From positions 1 to 43,925 of the IMG/VR virus record IMGVR_UViG_3300031658_003780: DNA of 43,925 nt, one strand, 5' to 3'. A program made the translations under genes and the position numbers. Shown piece after piece: positions 7,696 to 15,750 of the stretch. The DNA is from a virus. Under the pieces are notes generated by a model. That model saw only the letters and a program-made list of their open reading frames with translations, was not told the origin of the DNA and did not search any database. Position 1 is the first letter of the stretch. Each line of letters opens with the position of its first letter.

Positions 7696-10059
7696 TTAAT
7701 GCCCTTCACTCCAGTTATTAGCGATTTCAGGAGGTGCTTTTAAAGTAACTCCAGGTAGTACTGTAGTATCTTCCATAATCTGTTGAACATGAGGAGCAAA
7801 CATTGCAGCATCCTTTTCAGATACGTTAATAATCAATTGATCATGAACCTGAGCTTGAACAATAGCATCTATGCCTAGTTCTTTTGCTTTACGGTTAATC
7901 ATTACAGCAGCTCTATTTACTACGGCGGCTGCTAGTGACTGCAATTGAAAGTTAAGACAGTTATTAAGTCCGTTACGGTAATCTCTATAAGCTTGCATAA
8001 CAGCTTCTTTACCGTATTGAGGAGTAATACTTTGTCTGAATCTCCAATCCATCATTTGATCTCCGTACTTGCCAAAGATCTTTTTCACTTTAGGTAAGTG
8101 CCTAACTCTACCAACATAGTTTTTAATATAACCATGATCTTTAACTTGAGTTCTAGAATCTAACCTCCATTGCTTAAGTTGAGGAAATCCATCTAGATAA
8201 CCTTTTACTAATCCTTCAGCAGACTTTTGATCAATACCTAAAGTCATTTTAAGAGCATAAGCTTCCATACCGTATGCAATACCTAATGAATAAGCTTTAG
8301 CTTTATTACGAGCAGGCCCATCTAACTTCTTTAAGTAGTTATCTGCTTTCTTATCTGCAGATACTCCGTTAGGAAAACGAGATTTCTGATCGTCTAACTT
8401 CTCAGTTTTAATAGCTACAGTAGAGTAGAAGTCCCATCCTTTATTAAAGATCTCTTGAAGAGCAGTATCACCAGTAACAGAAGCAAAGCAATGAGGCTCT
8501 AGAGATTCGTAATCGGCATCGATTACTTTTCTACCTTTACCTGCAATCATAAATTCTCTAACTATATTAGTATACTTAACGATAATAGGAGCATCCTCAC
8601 CTTCTTCTTTAGGTTTAGGAAGCTGCTGAGCATCAGAACCATATCTACCGGATACAGTACCGTTCTGCTTATAGTAGAAGTAGTATCTACCGTCCTCTTG
8701 ACGATCTCTAAAACGATCTACATAAGTAGATTTAATCTTAAGAAGCTTATTGTATACACGTAAATTTTCAGCCCAAGAATAAGTCTTCGCTAAATCTTCT
8801 ATCATATCCATATCGAATTGAGCTCTACCGCTTTTAGTCTGACCAGCAGCTTTTAGAGGTTTAATGCCCATATACCCAAATACTATTTCACCTAAATGCT
8901 TTTTAGATTGAATATTTAAGTATTCACCGTCGTTAGACTCTTTCCACATAGCCATAGATATTCTAGCTTGCTCTACTTCTTCGATAAGATCTACGTTACC
9001 AGTCATTAAGAACTCTTTTACTTTTTCTTCTTTATCGTTAGACGGTTCATAAGCTTCTATATTCTTCTGAGTAAGAGAGTACTTGCCAGTCTTTTCAGAT
9101 TTCGGTAAAGGTATAGAGTAACGAGTAACTAGGTTCTGAGCCCAATTACCTTTATGGGATACGGGATATTGATCTAATGCAGTAGCTACTATCCAACTCT
9201 TAGTTTCATCTAAAGCTAATAAAGACTTCATTACGATCTCTTTATTATTAATCAAATCTGCTGCAATAGCAGTATAAGTAGATTCTATTAAGTCCATATC
9301 TAAATCAACTCCTTCAGCTTCCATAGGTACAGTAACTTCTCTGTAGATAGGCATTACCTCATCCTCAAAGAAGAACTTCTCTAGTCCTTCCTCTTTAAGT
9401 TTCTTTAAATATAAATTACATATACGTAAAGTTAAATCCGTATCTGCCGATGCATACTTACTAAGTATATCTAAATCAGCTTTAAAGATTTCATAGAGTA
9501 GTTTAGTAGTAGAACCACCATTCTTCTTAATAGACTCTTTAAGCTCTATTTGCTCTTGGTTAGCAGCTTCCTGAACATCTAATCCTAACTCTTTTTGATT
9601 CATTATAGCAATAGACTTTAATCCAAAAGGATTACCAAATCCAAAAGCTCCTTCTTCGTATACCGTATGAACTAATAGTCCAGTATCGACATATATATCT
9701 TCTATCAAATCTACTCCGAAGTAGTTCTTAATAAACTGAACATCAAAGGAAGCATTATGGAAGACTAGTTTCTTACCTTTAAGTAACTTAAGTAAATTCT
9801 TAGATAATAGTTCAGTAGAAGTACCGTCAATCTCTTGCAGCACTAATTCATCTTTCTCATAATCAAAAACTAAGGTTGGTAGATAAAAACCTACTCCTTC
9901 ATCTCCAGATACAGACCATCCAATGATCTTATTCTTTCTAGGGTTTAAACCAGTAGTCTCAGTATCGACTGCTATTACGTCAGAGTCAATAATGTGTTGA
10001 TGTAGTAGTTCAAGAGTTTCTTTATCTTGAACCGTGTAATACTTTTTTTCTAATTGCAT
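7696..10059 (-). CDS. DNA polymerase, family A, with 3'-5' exonuclease domain
   Basis: The 787-residue protein carries an N-terminal DnaQ-like exonuclease (Asp32-Thr-Glu34 in DTETTGL; HNASFD near 102). Then comes a polymerase domain with motif A around Asp516 (IDADYESLEPH), an O-helix RNKAKAYSLGIAYG (Arg584, Lys588) and motif C VHDQ (739-741). No 5'-nuclease domain is fused; a separate FEN-like gene is at 32.2-33.2 kb. Two departures stand out: the residue equivalent to E. coli Pol I Phe762 is Leu592, and the usual HDE of motif C is HDQ. It is probably the main replicative polymerase. A TCGTATATT motif and a GGTTATA leader precede it. Confidence 0.95.
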   Translation of the reverse strand: MQLEKKYYTVQDKETLELLHQHIIDSDVIAVDTETTGLNPRKNKIIGWSVSGDEGVGFYLPTLVFDYEKDELVLQEIDGTSTELLSKNLLKLLKGKKLVFHNASFDVQFIKNYFGVDLIEDIYVDTGLLVHTVYEEGAFGFGNPFGLKSIAIMNQKELGLDVQEAANQEQIELKESIKKNGGSTTKLLYEIFKADLDILSKYASADTDLTLRICNLYLKKLKEEGLEKFFFEDEVMPIYREVTVPMEAEGVDLDMDLIESTYTAIAADLINNKEIVMKSLLALDETKSWIVATALDQYPVSHKGNWAQNLVTRYSIPLPKSEKTGKYSLTQKNIEAYEPSNDKEEKVKEFLMTGNVDLIEEVEQARISMAMWKESNDGEYLNIQSKKHLGEIVFGYMGIKPLKAAGQTKSGRAQFDMDMIEDLAKTYSWAENLRVYNKLLKIKSTYVDRFRDRQEDGRYYFYYKQNGTVSGRYGSDAQQLPKPKEEGEDAPIIVKYTNIVREFMIAGKGRKVIDADYESLEPHCFASVTGDTALQEIFNKGWDFYSTVAIKTEKLDDQKSRFPNGVSADKKADNYLKKLDGPARNKAKAYSLGIAYGMEAYALKMTLGIDQKSAEGLVKGYLDGFPQLKQWRLDSRTQVKDHGYIKNYVGRVRHLPKVKKIFGKYGDQMMDWRFRQSITPQYGKEAVMQAYRDYRNGLNNCLNFQLQSLAAAVVNRAAVMINRKAKELGIDAIVQAQVHDQLIINVSEKDAAMFAPHVQQIMEDTTVLPGVTLKAPPEIANNWSEGH

Positions 10060-10076
10060 ATATATAACCGTTTTAT

Positions 10077-10622
10077 TTATTTAATAATATACGAAAAATT
10101 ATTCAGAATAAAAAATTCTTGAACAGCTTTTTTTCCGTCTTTTATATTTAACTTGTCTTGGTACATTTTTTCTATTGTATCCAATCTTGGAGTATAATCT
10201 ACTTCTATATCATCGTCCATTTGCGTAATTTTATCATCAAATGCTCTAGTATAAATTTCAAATTCTCCTCCAAACTCTTTTAAGAATTCATGCATTGCTG
10301 GAGCTAGCCATCCTGTATTGGCTCCTGATCCTTGTAAGTAGTTTCTTCCTATTCTCTGGTAAAGTTTCTGTGTACATCCTATTTTAAAATGTTGCTGTTT
10401 TCCGTCAGGAGCTTTATACACAAGGTCATAAATTGCTCTTTGCATAGGAAAGTCTGTTGGGACCATAGTAATATGATCTTTAGTATCTCTTCTGACTTTT
10501 AGTTTAAGGAAATACTTGTATCTATTTACTTCTGTAATATGCTCTGTTAGAGCTCTTTTGCTTTGTTCTAGTTCTCTCGGCAAAACAAATGAGTCTAGGT
10601 ACTCAAAATTCTTTGGAATCAT
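10077..10622 (-). CDS. GIY-YIG-like nuclease-fold protein
   Basis: The 181-residue protein has YDLVYKAPDGKQQHFKIGCT (65-84) followed by QRIGRNYLQGSG (Arg90). This matches the 'Y-x-h...hKIGhT...R...' core of GIY-YIG-related families such as T5orf172/MUG113, in which the YIG is replaced by KIG. A C-terminal Glu that would complete a nuclease site cannot be fixed by eye. If active it would cut DNA; it could also be a non-catalytic binding version. It lies upstream of the DNA polymerase gene, and its last codons overlap the polymerase's promoter-like motif. The function is therefore a fold-level guess. Confidence 0.5.
   Translation of the reverse strand: MIPKNFEYLDSFVLPRELEQSKRALTEHITEVNRYKYFLKLKVRRDTKDHITMVPTDFPMQRAIYDLVYKAPDGKQQHFKIGCTQKLYQRIGRNYLQGSGANTGWLAPAMHEFLKEFGGEFEIYTRAFDDKITQMDDDIEVDYTPRLDTIEKMYQDKLNIKDGKKAVQEFFILNNFSYIIK
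10086..10094 (-). promoter_or_regulatory. TCGTATATT promoter-like motif before DNA polymerase
   Basis: The minus strand reads ATTTTTCGTATATTATTAAA at the end of the preceding gene, about 27 nt ahead of the polymerase ATG at 10059. The start has the leader AACGGTTATATATATG. Confidence 0.55.
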
Positions 10623-10651
10623 TATAACCTTTTTAATTATTAATATACCTT

Positions 10652-10660
10652 AAGATACGA
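10652..10660 (-). promoter_or_regulatory. TCGTATCTT promoter-like motif before the GIY-YIG-like gene
   Basis: The minus strand reads ATTTCGTATCTTAAGGTATATTAATAA, a one-base variant of the recurring motif with a second TATATT 10 nt on. The gene start follows with leader AAAAAGGTTATAATG. Confidence 0.5.
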
Positions 10661-10666
10661 AATATA

Positions 10667-11245
10667 TTACAACTTACCAACTAATTCTTCAGGTAAATCT
10701 TCATCTTTTATCTTAATATTATTTTCTTTTTCTATCTGAACCAGACACATACGTTTCATATTAATGTCTCCTGTAGAATATGCCCAAATAATAGAAGCTT
10801 TAAGTCCTTCTATTTTATTGCCAAAACTTGAACAGCTTTTTTCTAGAAGCTCTTTCTCGTTTTCAGATACTTCAAAAGTAATATCATTGTTAGTAGCCCA
10901 ATTGAGCAGTCCCATAAAATCATTAGAGTCATAGTAATCTTTTATTTCATTGAAATCTTCCAATGAGCCTCCTTTATCCGGATGAGCTTTAATTGATACT
11001 TTTCGGTATAATTTTTTTAGCTTCTCTGGTTTCTCTTTCTTTTTAGCTATATTGTCTCCAGGAGGAGTATCTCTCATCTCTCCTGTGTCTTTATTTACCC
11101 AATATTCTTTTTTTACTTTATCAAAGTACTTACCAAAAGTTGACTCCCATATTTTCTCATATTCTTTAAACTCCTCTTGAGTTTCTTCAAACTCTAGTTT
11201 TAAAAATTGGTACTTATGAGAGTACTTCTTTATGAATTTTGACAT
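10667..11245 (-). CDS. J-domain (DnaJ-like) protein
   Basis: The 192-residue protein has a coiled, charged N-terminal third (EETQEEFKEYEKIW). A J-domain core follows at about 73-110: LKKLYRKVSIKAHPDKGGSL, with the diagnostic His88-Pro89-Asp90, then FNEIKDYYDSNDF. The zinc-finger and C-terminal substrate domains of classical DnaJ are absent. J-domains stimulate DnaK-type ATPases, so this protein would direct host Hsp70 to chosen phage or host proteins; no phage DnaK is visible here. T4-like and polyomavirus-like uses of J-domains are known in principle. It starts 1 nt into the stop of the upstream 89-aa gene. Confidence 0.8.
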   Translation of the reverse strand: MSKFIKKYSHKYQFLKLEFEETQEEFKEYEKIWESTFGKYFDKVKKEYWVNKDTGEMRDTPPGDNIAKKKEKPEKLKKLYRKVSIKAHPDKGGSLEDFNEIKDYYDSNDFMGLLNWATNNDITFEVSENEKELLEKSCSSFGNKIEGLKASIIWAYSTGDINMKRMCLVQIEKENNIKIKDEDLPEELVGKL

Positions 11246-11514
11246 TAATATTCTCCGTATAAGTCGAATACCTTAGCTTCCGGAACTTCTTCTTCTACTA
11301 TCCATTCTTTAATTGCAAATAGTTTTCCGTTTAATGGCTCTAACTTATAATGTCCTTTAAATTTAGTTTTTCGTAAGTACTGAGTTAATGCTTCTACTAG
11401 ACCTTCAACAACTGTCTCTTTATCTATTACTAGTTCCCAGTTATCTCCAGGAGGAACACGAACTGCAATTAGTTCGTATTCTTCTTCGATTTTTGTTTTC
11501 TTATCTTCAGCCAT
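11245..11514 (-). CDS. Hypothetical protein (89 aa)
   Basis: An acidic 89-residue protein starts MAEDKKTKIEEEYELIAVRV and contains ETVVEGLVEALTQYLRKTKF, a likely helix, then a beta-rich end (LFAIKEWIVEEE). No recognisable domain. It overlaps queF and the J-domain gene by a single base on each side, so it is co-translated with them. Confidence 0.7.
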   Translation of the reverse strand: MAEDKKTKIEEEYELIAVRVPPGDNWELVIDKETVVEGLVEALTQYLRKTKFKGHYKLEPLNGKLFAIKEWIVEEEVPEAKVFDLYGEY

Positions 11515-12425
11515 TATTGTCTTAATGTTTTCTTAATTCTATAGTCTCTTGAAGTAAAGAATTCAGGTATTAAAGATGAATGGCTAGCTCTAACAGGGTT
11601 AATATCTAAACCTCCTCTACGAGTATACAGACAAGATACCATTAACTGTTCTGGTTCGTATGCGTCTGATAGATGTTTATATACCATTTCGCAAATCTCT
11701 TCATGAAAATGACTTACTGTACGGTGAGAAACTATATACTTAGCTAGTGAATCAGCAGATGGTAATTTCTTACCTACCATTTTAATAAATACATCTCCCC
11801 AATCAGGTTGATTAGTAACTCTACAATTAGATCTAAGTAAGTTAGATTTTAATTTAACCTCTTTAGCTACATCTGATGTATCTTCTACTGCTAATTGAGT
11901 AGCATCAGATTGAAACGATGTAAAGTCAATTTGATCTAAATCTACTAATCCTCCTAAGTCTTCGTAACCTTCAAAAGATAGTTCTAATCCTTCTTCTTCA
12001 CTTGCAAAGAAAGTAACAATTGTATTAGTTTCTAAAAGTTCATCTAAGTCTCTTTTAACAGTAGCTTCTATTCCAGTAATACAGTCCATAGCATTATCAG
12101 CTATTCTAGTCATATTGAAAGAATTCAAATATAACTTAATAGATTTAGACTCTACGTGAAATTCAGAATCAGAAGGGCATGTAATTTTAAGGAGTCCTGC
12201 TACTGGTTGACCTTTAGTCGTAATAGCAGATACTTCATAACAGTTCCATGTATCAACTCCTACAAAACTATCTGATGTTAGGTCGTAGCCTTCTCTATTT
12301 AAGTACCTAGGAATTTTAACTAATAGCTCTCTATTATACTGGTCAGAGTATCCATCTCCACCAACTTTACCTAAGTGCTTTCCAGCAATTGCTACTACTT
12401 CGTCGTAATTTTTTACTTTTTCCAT
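11514..12425 (-). CDS. queF: preQ0 reductase QueF (bimodular type)
   Basis: QueF reduces 7-cyano-7-deazaguanine (preQ0) to preQ1 with NADPH. From the ATG at 12425 the protein has 303 residues, as in the long bimodular form of E. coli. Visible motifs are ESKSIK (92-97), LRSNCRVTNQPDWGD (with the thioimide-forming Cys201), SHFHEEICEMV, and LYTRRGGLDINPVRAS. An ATG 30 nt upstream (12455) would overlap the nuclease gene by 25 nt. I prefer 12425 because it follows the A-rich leader AAATAAATAAAATGG. QueF is the step that commits this pathway to preQ1 rather than preQ0 or archaeosine. Confidence 0.95.
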   Translation of the reverse strand: MEKVKNYDEVVAIAGKHLGKVGGDGYSDQYNRELLVKIPRYLNREGYDLTSDSFVGVDTWNCYEVSAITTKGQPVAGLLKITCPSDSEFHVESKSIKLYLNSFNMTRIADNAMDCITGIEATVKRDLDELLETNTIVTFFASEEEGLELSFEGYEDLGGLVDLDQIDFTSFQSDATQLAVEDTSDVAKEVKLKSNLLRSNCRVTNQPDWGDVFIKMVGKKLPSADSLAKYIVSHRTVSHFHEEICEMVYKHLSDAYEPEQLMVSCLYTRRGGLDINPVRASHSSLIPEFFTSRDYRIKKTLRQ

Positions 12426-12430
12426 TTTAT

Positions 12431-13045
12431 TTATTTTATTATATAATCTATCCACTTTGTTCCTTTAGTATCTATATTAGGAAATTCAAATACTCTTACA
12501 ATAGCGTGTTTATCATCACCAATTGTAATTGTCTTTCTAAACCCTGAGGGTATAGTTGCACCAGTCGGTAAAACTACTTCTTCTCCTTCAAATAATACGT
12601 CTACTCTTACTTTAACATCTTCGTTAAAGAAGTTTGCTGCTGATCTTTCAAAAGCCTCTAATCTACTCCATTGACCTCTATTTAACCCTTGATGCTGTAA
12701 AGCTGAATTAAGGTAAGAGAACGTTTTATACAGCATACCGGTATTACAGCTAAATGATGCTGCAGGTGCTAAATGACCTTTATCCCATATATTGTCTTTA
12801 TAGTCTTCATCATCTGAGGTTACAATCATGTCTGGTTCCCAGAATTCCATACCTACTCTTGAAGCATTTCCATTAGAACAGAGTACTGTATATTCTACCC
12901 ATAATGGTTGCTGTCTCTGTTGATCGTACTCTACTGTGAATATATCGGTTATTATAACTTGTGCGTTAGCAGTAGTTGAAGAAATAATAAAAGCAAAAGC
13001 CAATAACATCATCCAAAACAATTCTAATTTGTCTAATTTTTTCAT
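12431..13045 (-). CDS. Secreted DNA/RNA non-specific endonuclease (NucA/Serratia family)
   Basis: The 204-residue protein has an N-terminal signal peptide: LELFWMMLLAFAFIISSTT, then ANAQ as a probable cleavage site near residue 29. The catalytic motif is DKGHLAPAASF (the DRGH motif with Lys for Arg; general base His91). LNRGQWSRLE supplies the Mg-binding Asn122. Members cut DNA and RNA without sequence preference. Export means it would act in the periplasm or outside the cell, not on intracellular phage DNA. It is encoded between a NadR-like kinase and queF, 1 nt after the former. Possible roles are nucleotide scavenging or degrading incoming competitor DNA; both are inference. Confidence 0.85.
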   Translation of the reverse strand: MKKLDKLELFWMMLLAFAFIISSTTANAQVIITDIFTVEYDQQRQQPLWVEYTVLCSNGNASRVGMEFWEPDMIVTSDDEDYKDNIWDKGHLAPAASFSCNTGMLYKTFSYLNSALQHQGLNRGQWSRLEAFERSAANFFNEDVKVRVDVLFEGEEVVLPTGATIPSGFRKTITIGDDKHAIVRVFEFPNIDTKGTKWIDYIIK

Positions 13046-13046
13046 A

Positions 13047-13565
13047 CTATTTTATAAAGTTTAATATTTGCTCTACTCTTTGCATAGGAGAACCTGTTAT
13101 CGTCAAATAAGGTTGACGTACACCTTCTAATACTGCTTTAAACTCTTCATCAATATCTGTTCTCCACTTTTCATTTACACTTCTTACTCCATCATCTACT
13201 GATTCAAATTCAATAGGGAAGTAAACATAGTGAGTATATTCTCCTTTTACTCTATTCCAAGTATCGTTTATATAGTTATATGTCTTAACAGATAATTTAT
13301 CCATAAACTTAGAATATACGAGTAAATCCATATAACACCTATCTAAGACTAGGTTATAAGGTTGAAGTAAAGCCTCTAAATGAAAACTACTAATAGCTAA
13401 CTGAGTAGCATCAGTACCTTTCTCATTAATAGGAAATCCGTAACTACCTACAGTTCTAGTAGATTCATTTACGAATTCATATTTAGGTAATTTATTTTTA
13501 AGTAATTCATAAACAGTAGTCTTACCTGTACTACTAGCTCCTACTAATGCAATTCTCTTTATCAT
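13047..13565 (-). CDS. NadR-like / AAA_28 P-loop kinase
   Basis: The 172-residue protein starts with a Walker A GASSTGKTT (9-17) on the first strand, then NESTRTVGSYGFP and LVLDRCYMDLLVY, which resembles the Walker B plus lid region of nucleoside and ribosylnicotinamide kinases (NadR C-terminal domain, AAA_28). It probably phosphorylates a nucleoside or nucleotide; nicotinamide riboside is one possibility. The TCGTATCTT motif and the GAGGTTATATG leader mark it as the first gene of a unit that continues into the nuclease and queF. A dNMP kinase role cannot be excluded. Confidence 0.7.
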   Translation of the reverse strand: MIKRIALVGASSTGKTTVYELLKNKLPKYEFVNESTRTVGSYGFPINEKGTDATQLAISSFHLEALLQPYNLVLDRCYMDLLVYSKFMDKLSVKTYNYINDTWNRVKGEYTHYVYFPIEFESVDDGVRSVNEKWRTDIDEEFKAVLEGVRQPYLTITGSPMQRVEQILNFIK

Positions 13566-13585
13566 ATAACCTCTTTATTTACTTA

Positions 13586-13594
13586 AAGATACGA
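13586..13594 (-). promoter_or_regulatory. TCGTATCTT promoter-like motif before NadR-like kinase
   Basis: The minus strand reads AATTCGTATCTTTAAGTAAA, 20-30 nt ahead of the ATG at 13565, which has leader AAAGAGGTTATATG. Spacing to the start matches that at groES. Confidence 0.5.
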
Positions 13595-13614
13595 ATTAAT
13601 TCTCTAATAACCTA

Positions 13615-14157
13615 CTACACACCTGCTTTTCTTAAAAAATGAATCCATAAGTATTCAGATCTCTGCTGTAATGCTTTAAACATATCGTCCTTAGTAATAC
13701 GCCAAGCATTAAATCTTTCCTCTGATATTATTGTACCTTCATCTACTCCTGCAGTTACCTTATGTAATACACATCCCATAACATCATGTTTAGCTTCATA
13801 AGCTCTAATTTGAGGGTCTTTACCTTTTAATTCTGGGTACTCAGTAATGAGGCCTGGATGACCATTATAAATTCCATGCTTTTCGCATATTGATGGAGGA
13901 ATTACTCTTAACCATCCGTGTAAAGTAATTAAACTATCTGGAAAGTATACAAGTAGGTCTTCATACTCTTCTAAGGTAGGTTTATTACTCATAGTGAAAT
14001 AACCTTTCTTTTCTATTCTAGAATCTACTGTTCTAAGGTGTTCAGGTCTATCATTAGTAATTATCCTATCAGGCCAGCGTCCTAAGCTTTCCGCTAAGTT
14101 AGCTATTTCAGAACCTGTTTGACTAAAAAACGCTATCCAAGTATTTGATTTACTCAT
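13615..14157 (-). CDS. Formyltransferase, candidate dPreQ1 formyltransferase (DpdN)
   Basis: The 180-residue protein has the formyltransferase (PurN/GART-like) catalytic set: Asn98 and His100 in YNGHPG, and Asp139 in GVDEGTIISEE. LHGWLRVIP is the strand before the folate-binding loop. It would transfer a formyl group from 10-formyl-THF to an amine. It is too short for Met-tRNA formyltransferase and diverges from PurN at the N-terminus. Its place two genes downstream of dpdA in a phage that encodes QueF makes the amino group of preQ1 in DNA the obvious acceptor. A dPreQ1 formyltransferase named DpdN is known from work on phage 7-deazaguanines; equating this gene with it is inference. Confidence 0.75.
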   Translation of the reverse strand: MSKSNTWIAFFSQTGSEIANLAESLGRWPDRIITNDRPEHLRTVDSRIEKKGYFTMSNKPTLEEYEDLLVYFPDSLITLHGWLRVIPPSICEKHGIYNGHPGLITEYPELKGKDPQIRAYEAKHDVMGCVLHKVTAGVDEGTIISEERFNAWRITKDDMFKALQQRSEYLWIHFLRKAGV

Positions 14158-14779
14158 TTAATGTTGTTGATTTAATTCTAATATTTTCTATCTGTATAGG
14201 TTTTATACCTCTTAGTTTAAAACTCAAACCTAATGCAAGACCTTGTCCATTACCTTTACCGCTAAAACTATTATCTTCAGATCCTATTTCAATCCATAGT
14301 TTTTCAGCTAAAGTTAAGTCTAAAACTATATCCTTAAGATACGAATTATAAGGCAGTATTCCAACTTGTTCTAGTACTGGTGTTACTTCAGTTGGGTCTA
14401 CTCCTAAAGATTCCATATACTTTACTGCTTTGCTCCAGTATGCCTTTGTATACCAAGATCCTTTCCAACCACTTTGTACATAAAAATTATCGTCTGGTGG
14501 TATAAGTGATGCTTTTACAGCATCTTTAAGTTTATCAGCGTCTGCATAAATAACTTGTTGTTTAATACATTGTGATATGAATATTGGCCAATAGTACTGT
14601 TCGAAATAATTAAAAACTCCTTTGTTTGTCGGAGCCATATTAAAGATATTATAACCCTCTACTTCTATGTGAACATCGGTTTGAAGATATATAGTTGACT
14701 TCTTATCAATATATTTTATATTATTTAAAAAATCTTTTCTATGTTCATCTCCTATTGCTATGATACAGTAATTAGCCAT
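14150..14779 (-). CDS. Glycosyltransferase-like protein in the dpdA cluster
   Basis: From the ATG at 14779 the protein has 209 residues and starts MANYCIIAIGDEHRKDF. This start overlaps the dpdA stop as ATGGCTAA, so it is preferred over one 54 nt upstream. The pattern is of a GT-A-type nucleotide-sugar transferase: an opening beta strand, an IYLQTDV strand, an aromatic FNYFEQYYWPIF helix, and YADADKL as a DxD-like metal site. It also has SGWKGSWYTKAYW. No close family is recognised. Lying between dpdA and the formyltransferase, it may add a group to the modified base or to DNA. That is a guess from position. Confidence 0.5.
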   Translation of the reverse strand: MANYCIIAIGDEHRKDFLNNIKYIDKKSTIYLQTDVHIEVEGYNIFNMAPTNKGVFNYFEQYYWPIFISQCIKQQVIYADADKLKDAVKASLIPPDDNFYVQSGWKGSWYTKAYWSKAVKYMESLGVDPTEVTPVLEQVGILPYNSYLKDIVLDLTLAEKLWIEIGSEDNSFSGKGNGQGLALGLSFKLRGIKPIQIENIRIKSTTLNE

Positions 14780-15569
14780 TTGTAAACCATTTAAATTTTT
14801 GTATATTATTTTTAATAGTATCCAACTGCTCAATTGTAAGCTCTGAGTTAATTAGTTCATGAAGTTTCTGACGCTCTTTAGACCATAGCCCATCGGTTCC
14901 GTATGTAATTCCTTTAATTCCATGTACTACAGGATTTGAAGTATCTAATGAGTAGATCCAATCATAGTCAGAATGCTTATAAAAACTAAACTCTTGAGGA
15001 AGTCCACATCCTAATAAGTGATGAGGTTTATCTTTATTAATTACCCCGTCTTTAAGTAAGTCTCCTAGTAGCTTAACACGTCCTAGCATCCAACTAACGT
15101 ACTTGTTATCATGAGGAAAAGAATCGGTGTAATACGAATAATCAAAAGAGATAGCAATCATATCTACATTAGCTATTTCATCCATAGCTTTGTAACATTC
15201 TCTGATTTGCTTATAATTTTTACCTTGAACAACCCCTATACTTTTACCAGGGACATCACTATGGTTTTTAGTCCAATTTGCAGCTTGTTGCATAGTCTTA
15301 TGAGCATCTTCTAAAGCATCCGGAATAATATACCAAGTAGGTCTTATTTCTTTAACCCAATATGCAAATTTATGTGCATCAAACGCTTCTTCTAATTCAA
15401 AGATAGAGTTATCTAAAATAACCTCTCTACCACTAGCTATTGCTTTCTTAAATTGTTCCAAATAAATTGGATCGTCTTCAAAGAGGTGCACTAAGGCATA
15501 ATCGTAATCAGTTAAATACTGTACTTCATCAAAAATACTCTTCGGACTTTCGTGTGCTATTTTAATCAT
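14772..15569 (-). CDS. dpdA: DNA 7-deazaguanine transglycosylase DpdA
   Basis: The 265-residue protein is a TGT-like TIM-barrel transglycosylase. It has ILDNSIFELEE (Asp53), IGVVQGKNYKQIRECY (the barrel strand with GVVQG), HHLLGCGLPQEF, and SLDTSNPVVHG (Asp209). Asp53 and Asp209 fit the base-recognition and nucleophile aspartates of Tgt. The zinc-binding Cys set and RNA-binding C-terminus of bacterial Tgt are absent, as expected for phage DpdA, which swaps guanine in DNA for a 7-deazaguanine base after replication. Together with FolE, QueD, QueE, QueC and QueF in this window, it should insert preQ1. The upstream 62-aa gene overlaps its start by 8 nt. Confidence 0.9.
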   Translation of the reverse strand: MIKIAHESPKSIFDEVQYLTDYDYALVHLFEDDPIYLEQFKKAIASGREVILDNSIFELEEAFDAHKFAYWVKEIRPTWYIIPDALEDAHKTMQQAANWTKNHSDVPGKSIGVVQGKNYKQIRECYKAMDEIANVDMIAISFDYSYYTDSFPHDNKYVSWMLGRVKLLGDLLKDGVINKDKPHHLLGCGLPQEFSFYKHSDYDWIYSLDTSNPVVHGIKGITYGTDGLWSKERQKLHELINSELTIEQLDTIKNNIQKFKWFTNG

Positions 15570-15750
15570 TTATTTCTGTTCTAAAACCTTTATCTAAATT
15601 AACCAATGACTTTTGTACCATATTTACTACCTCATCTAATTTTAAAGTAACTAAATCAATGGCTGCAGTTGCAGTATCAAGAGGTATATACTTTACTCCC
15701 TCTATCTCTTTTACATCTTTCAGTAGATCTATTTGCTTATCTTTACTCAT
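15562..15750 (-). CDS. Small hypothetical protein (62 aa)
   Basis: A charged helical protein starts MSKDKQIDLLKDVKEIEG and ends NLDKGFRTEIND. It contains LVTLKLDEVVNMVQKSL, an amphipathic helix that could form a coiled coil. It is tightly packed, overlapping dpdA by 8 nt and the MazG-like gene by 1 nt. No family recognised. Confidence 0.65.
   Translation of the reverse strand: MSKDKQIDLLKDVKEIEGVKYIPLDTATAAIDLVTLKLDEVVNMVQKSLVNLDKGFRTEIND

Noticed and set aside
12426-12455. Upstream ATG extending QueF by 10 residues
   Set aside because: It overlaps the nuclease gene by 25 nt and the extra residues do not belong to QueF; the internal ATG follows an A-rich leader.
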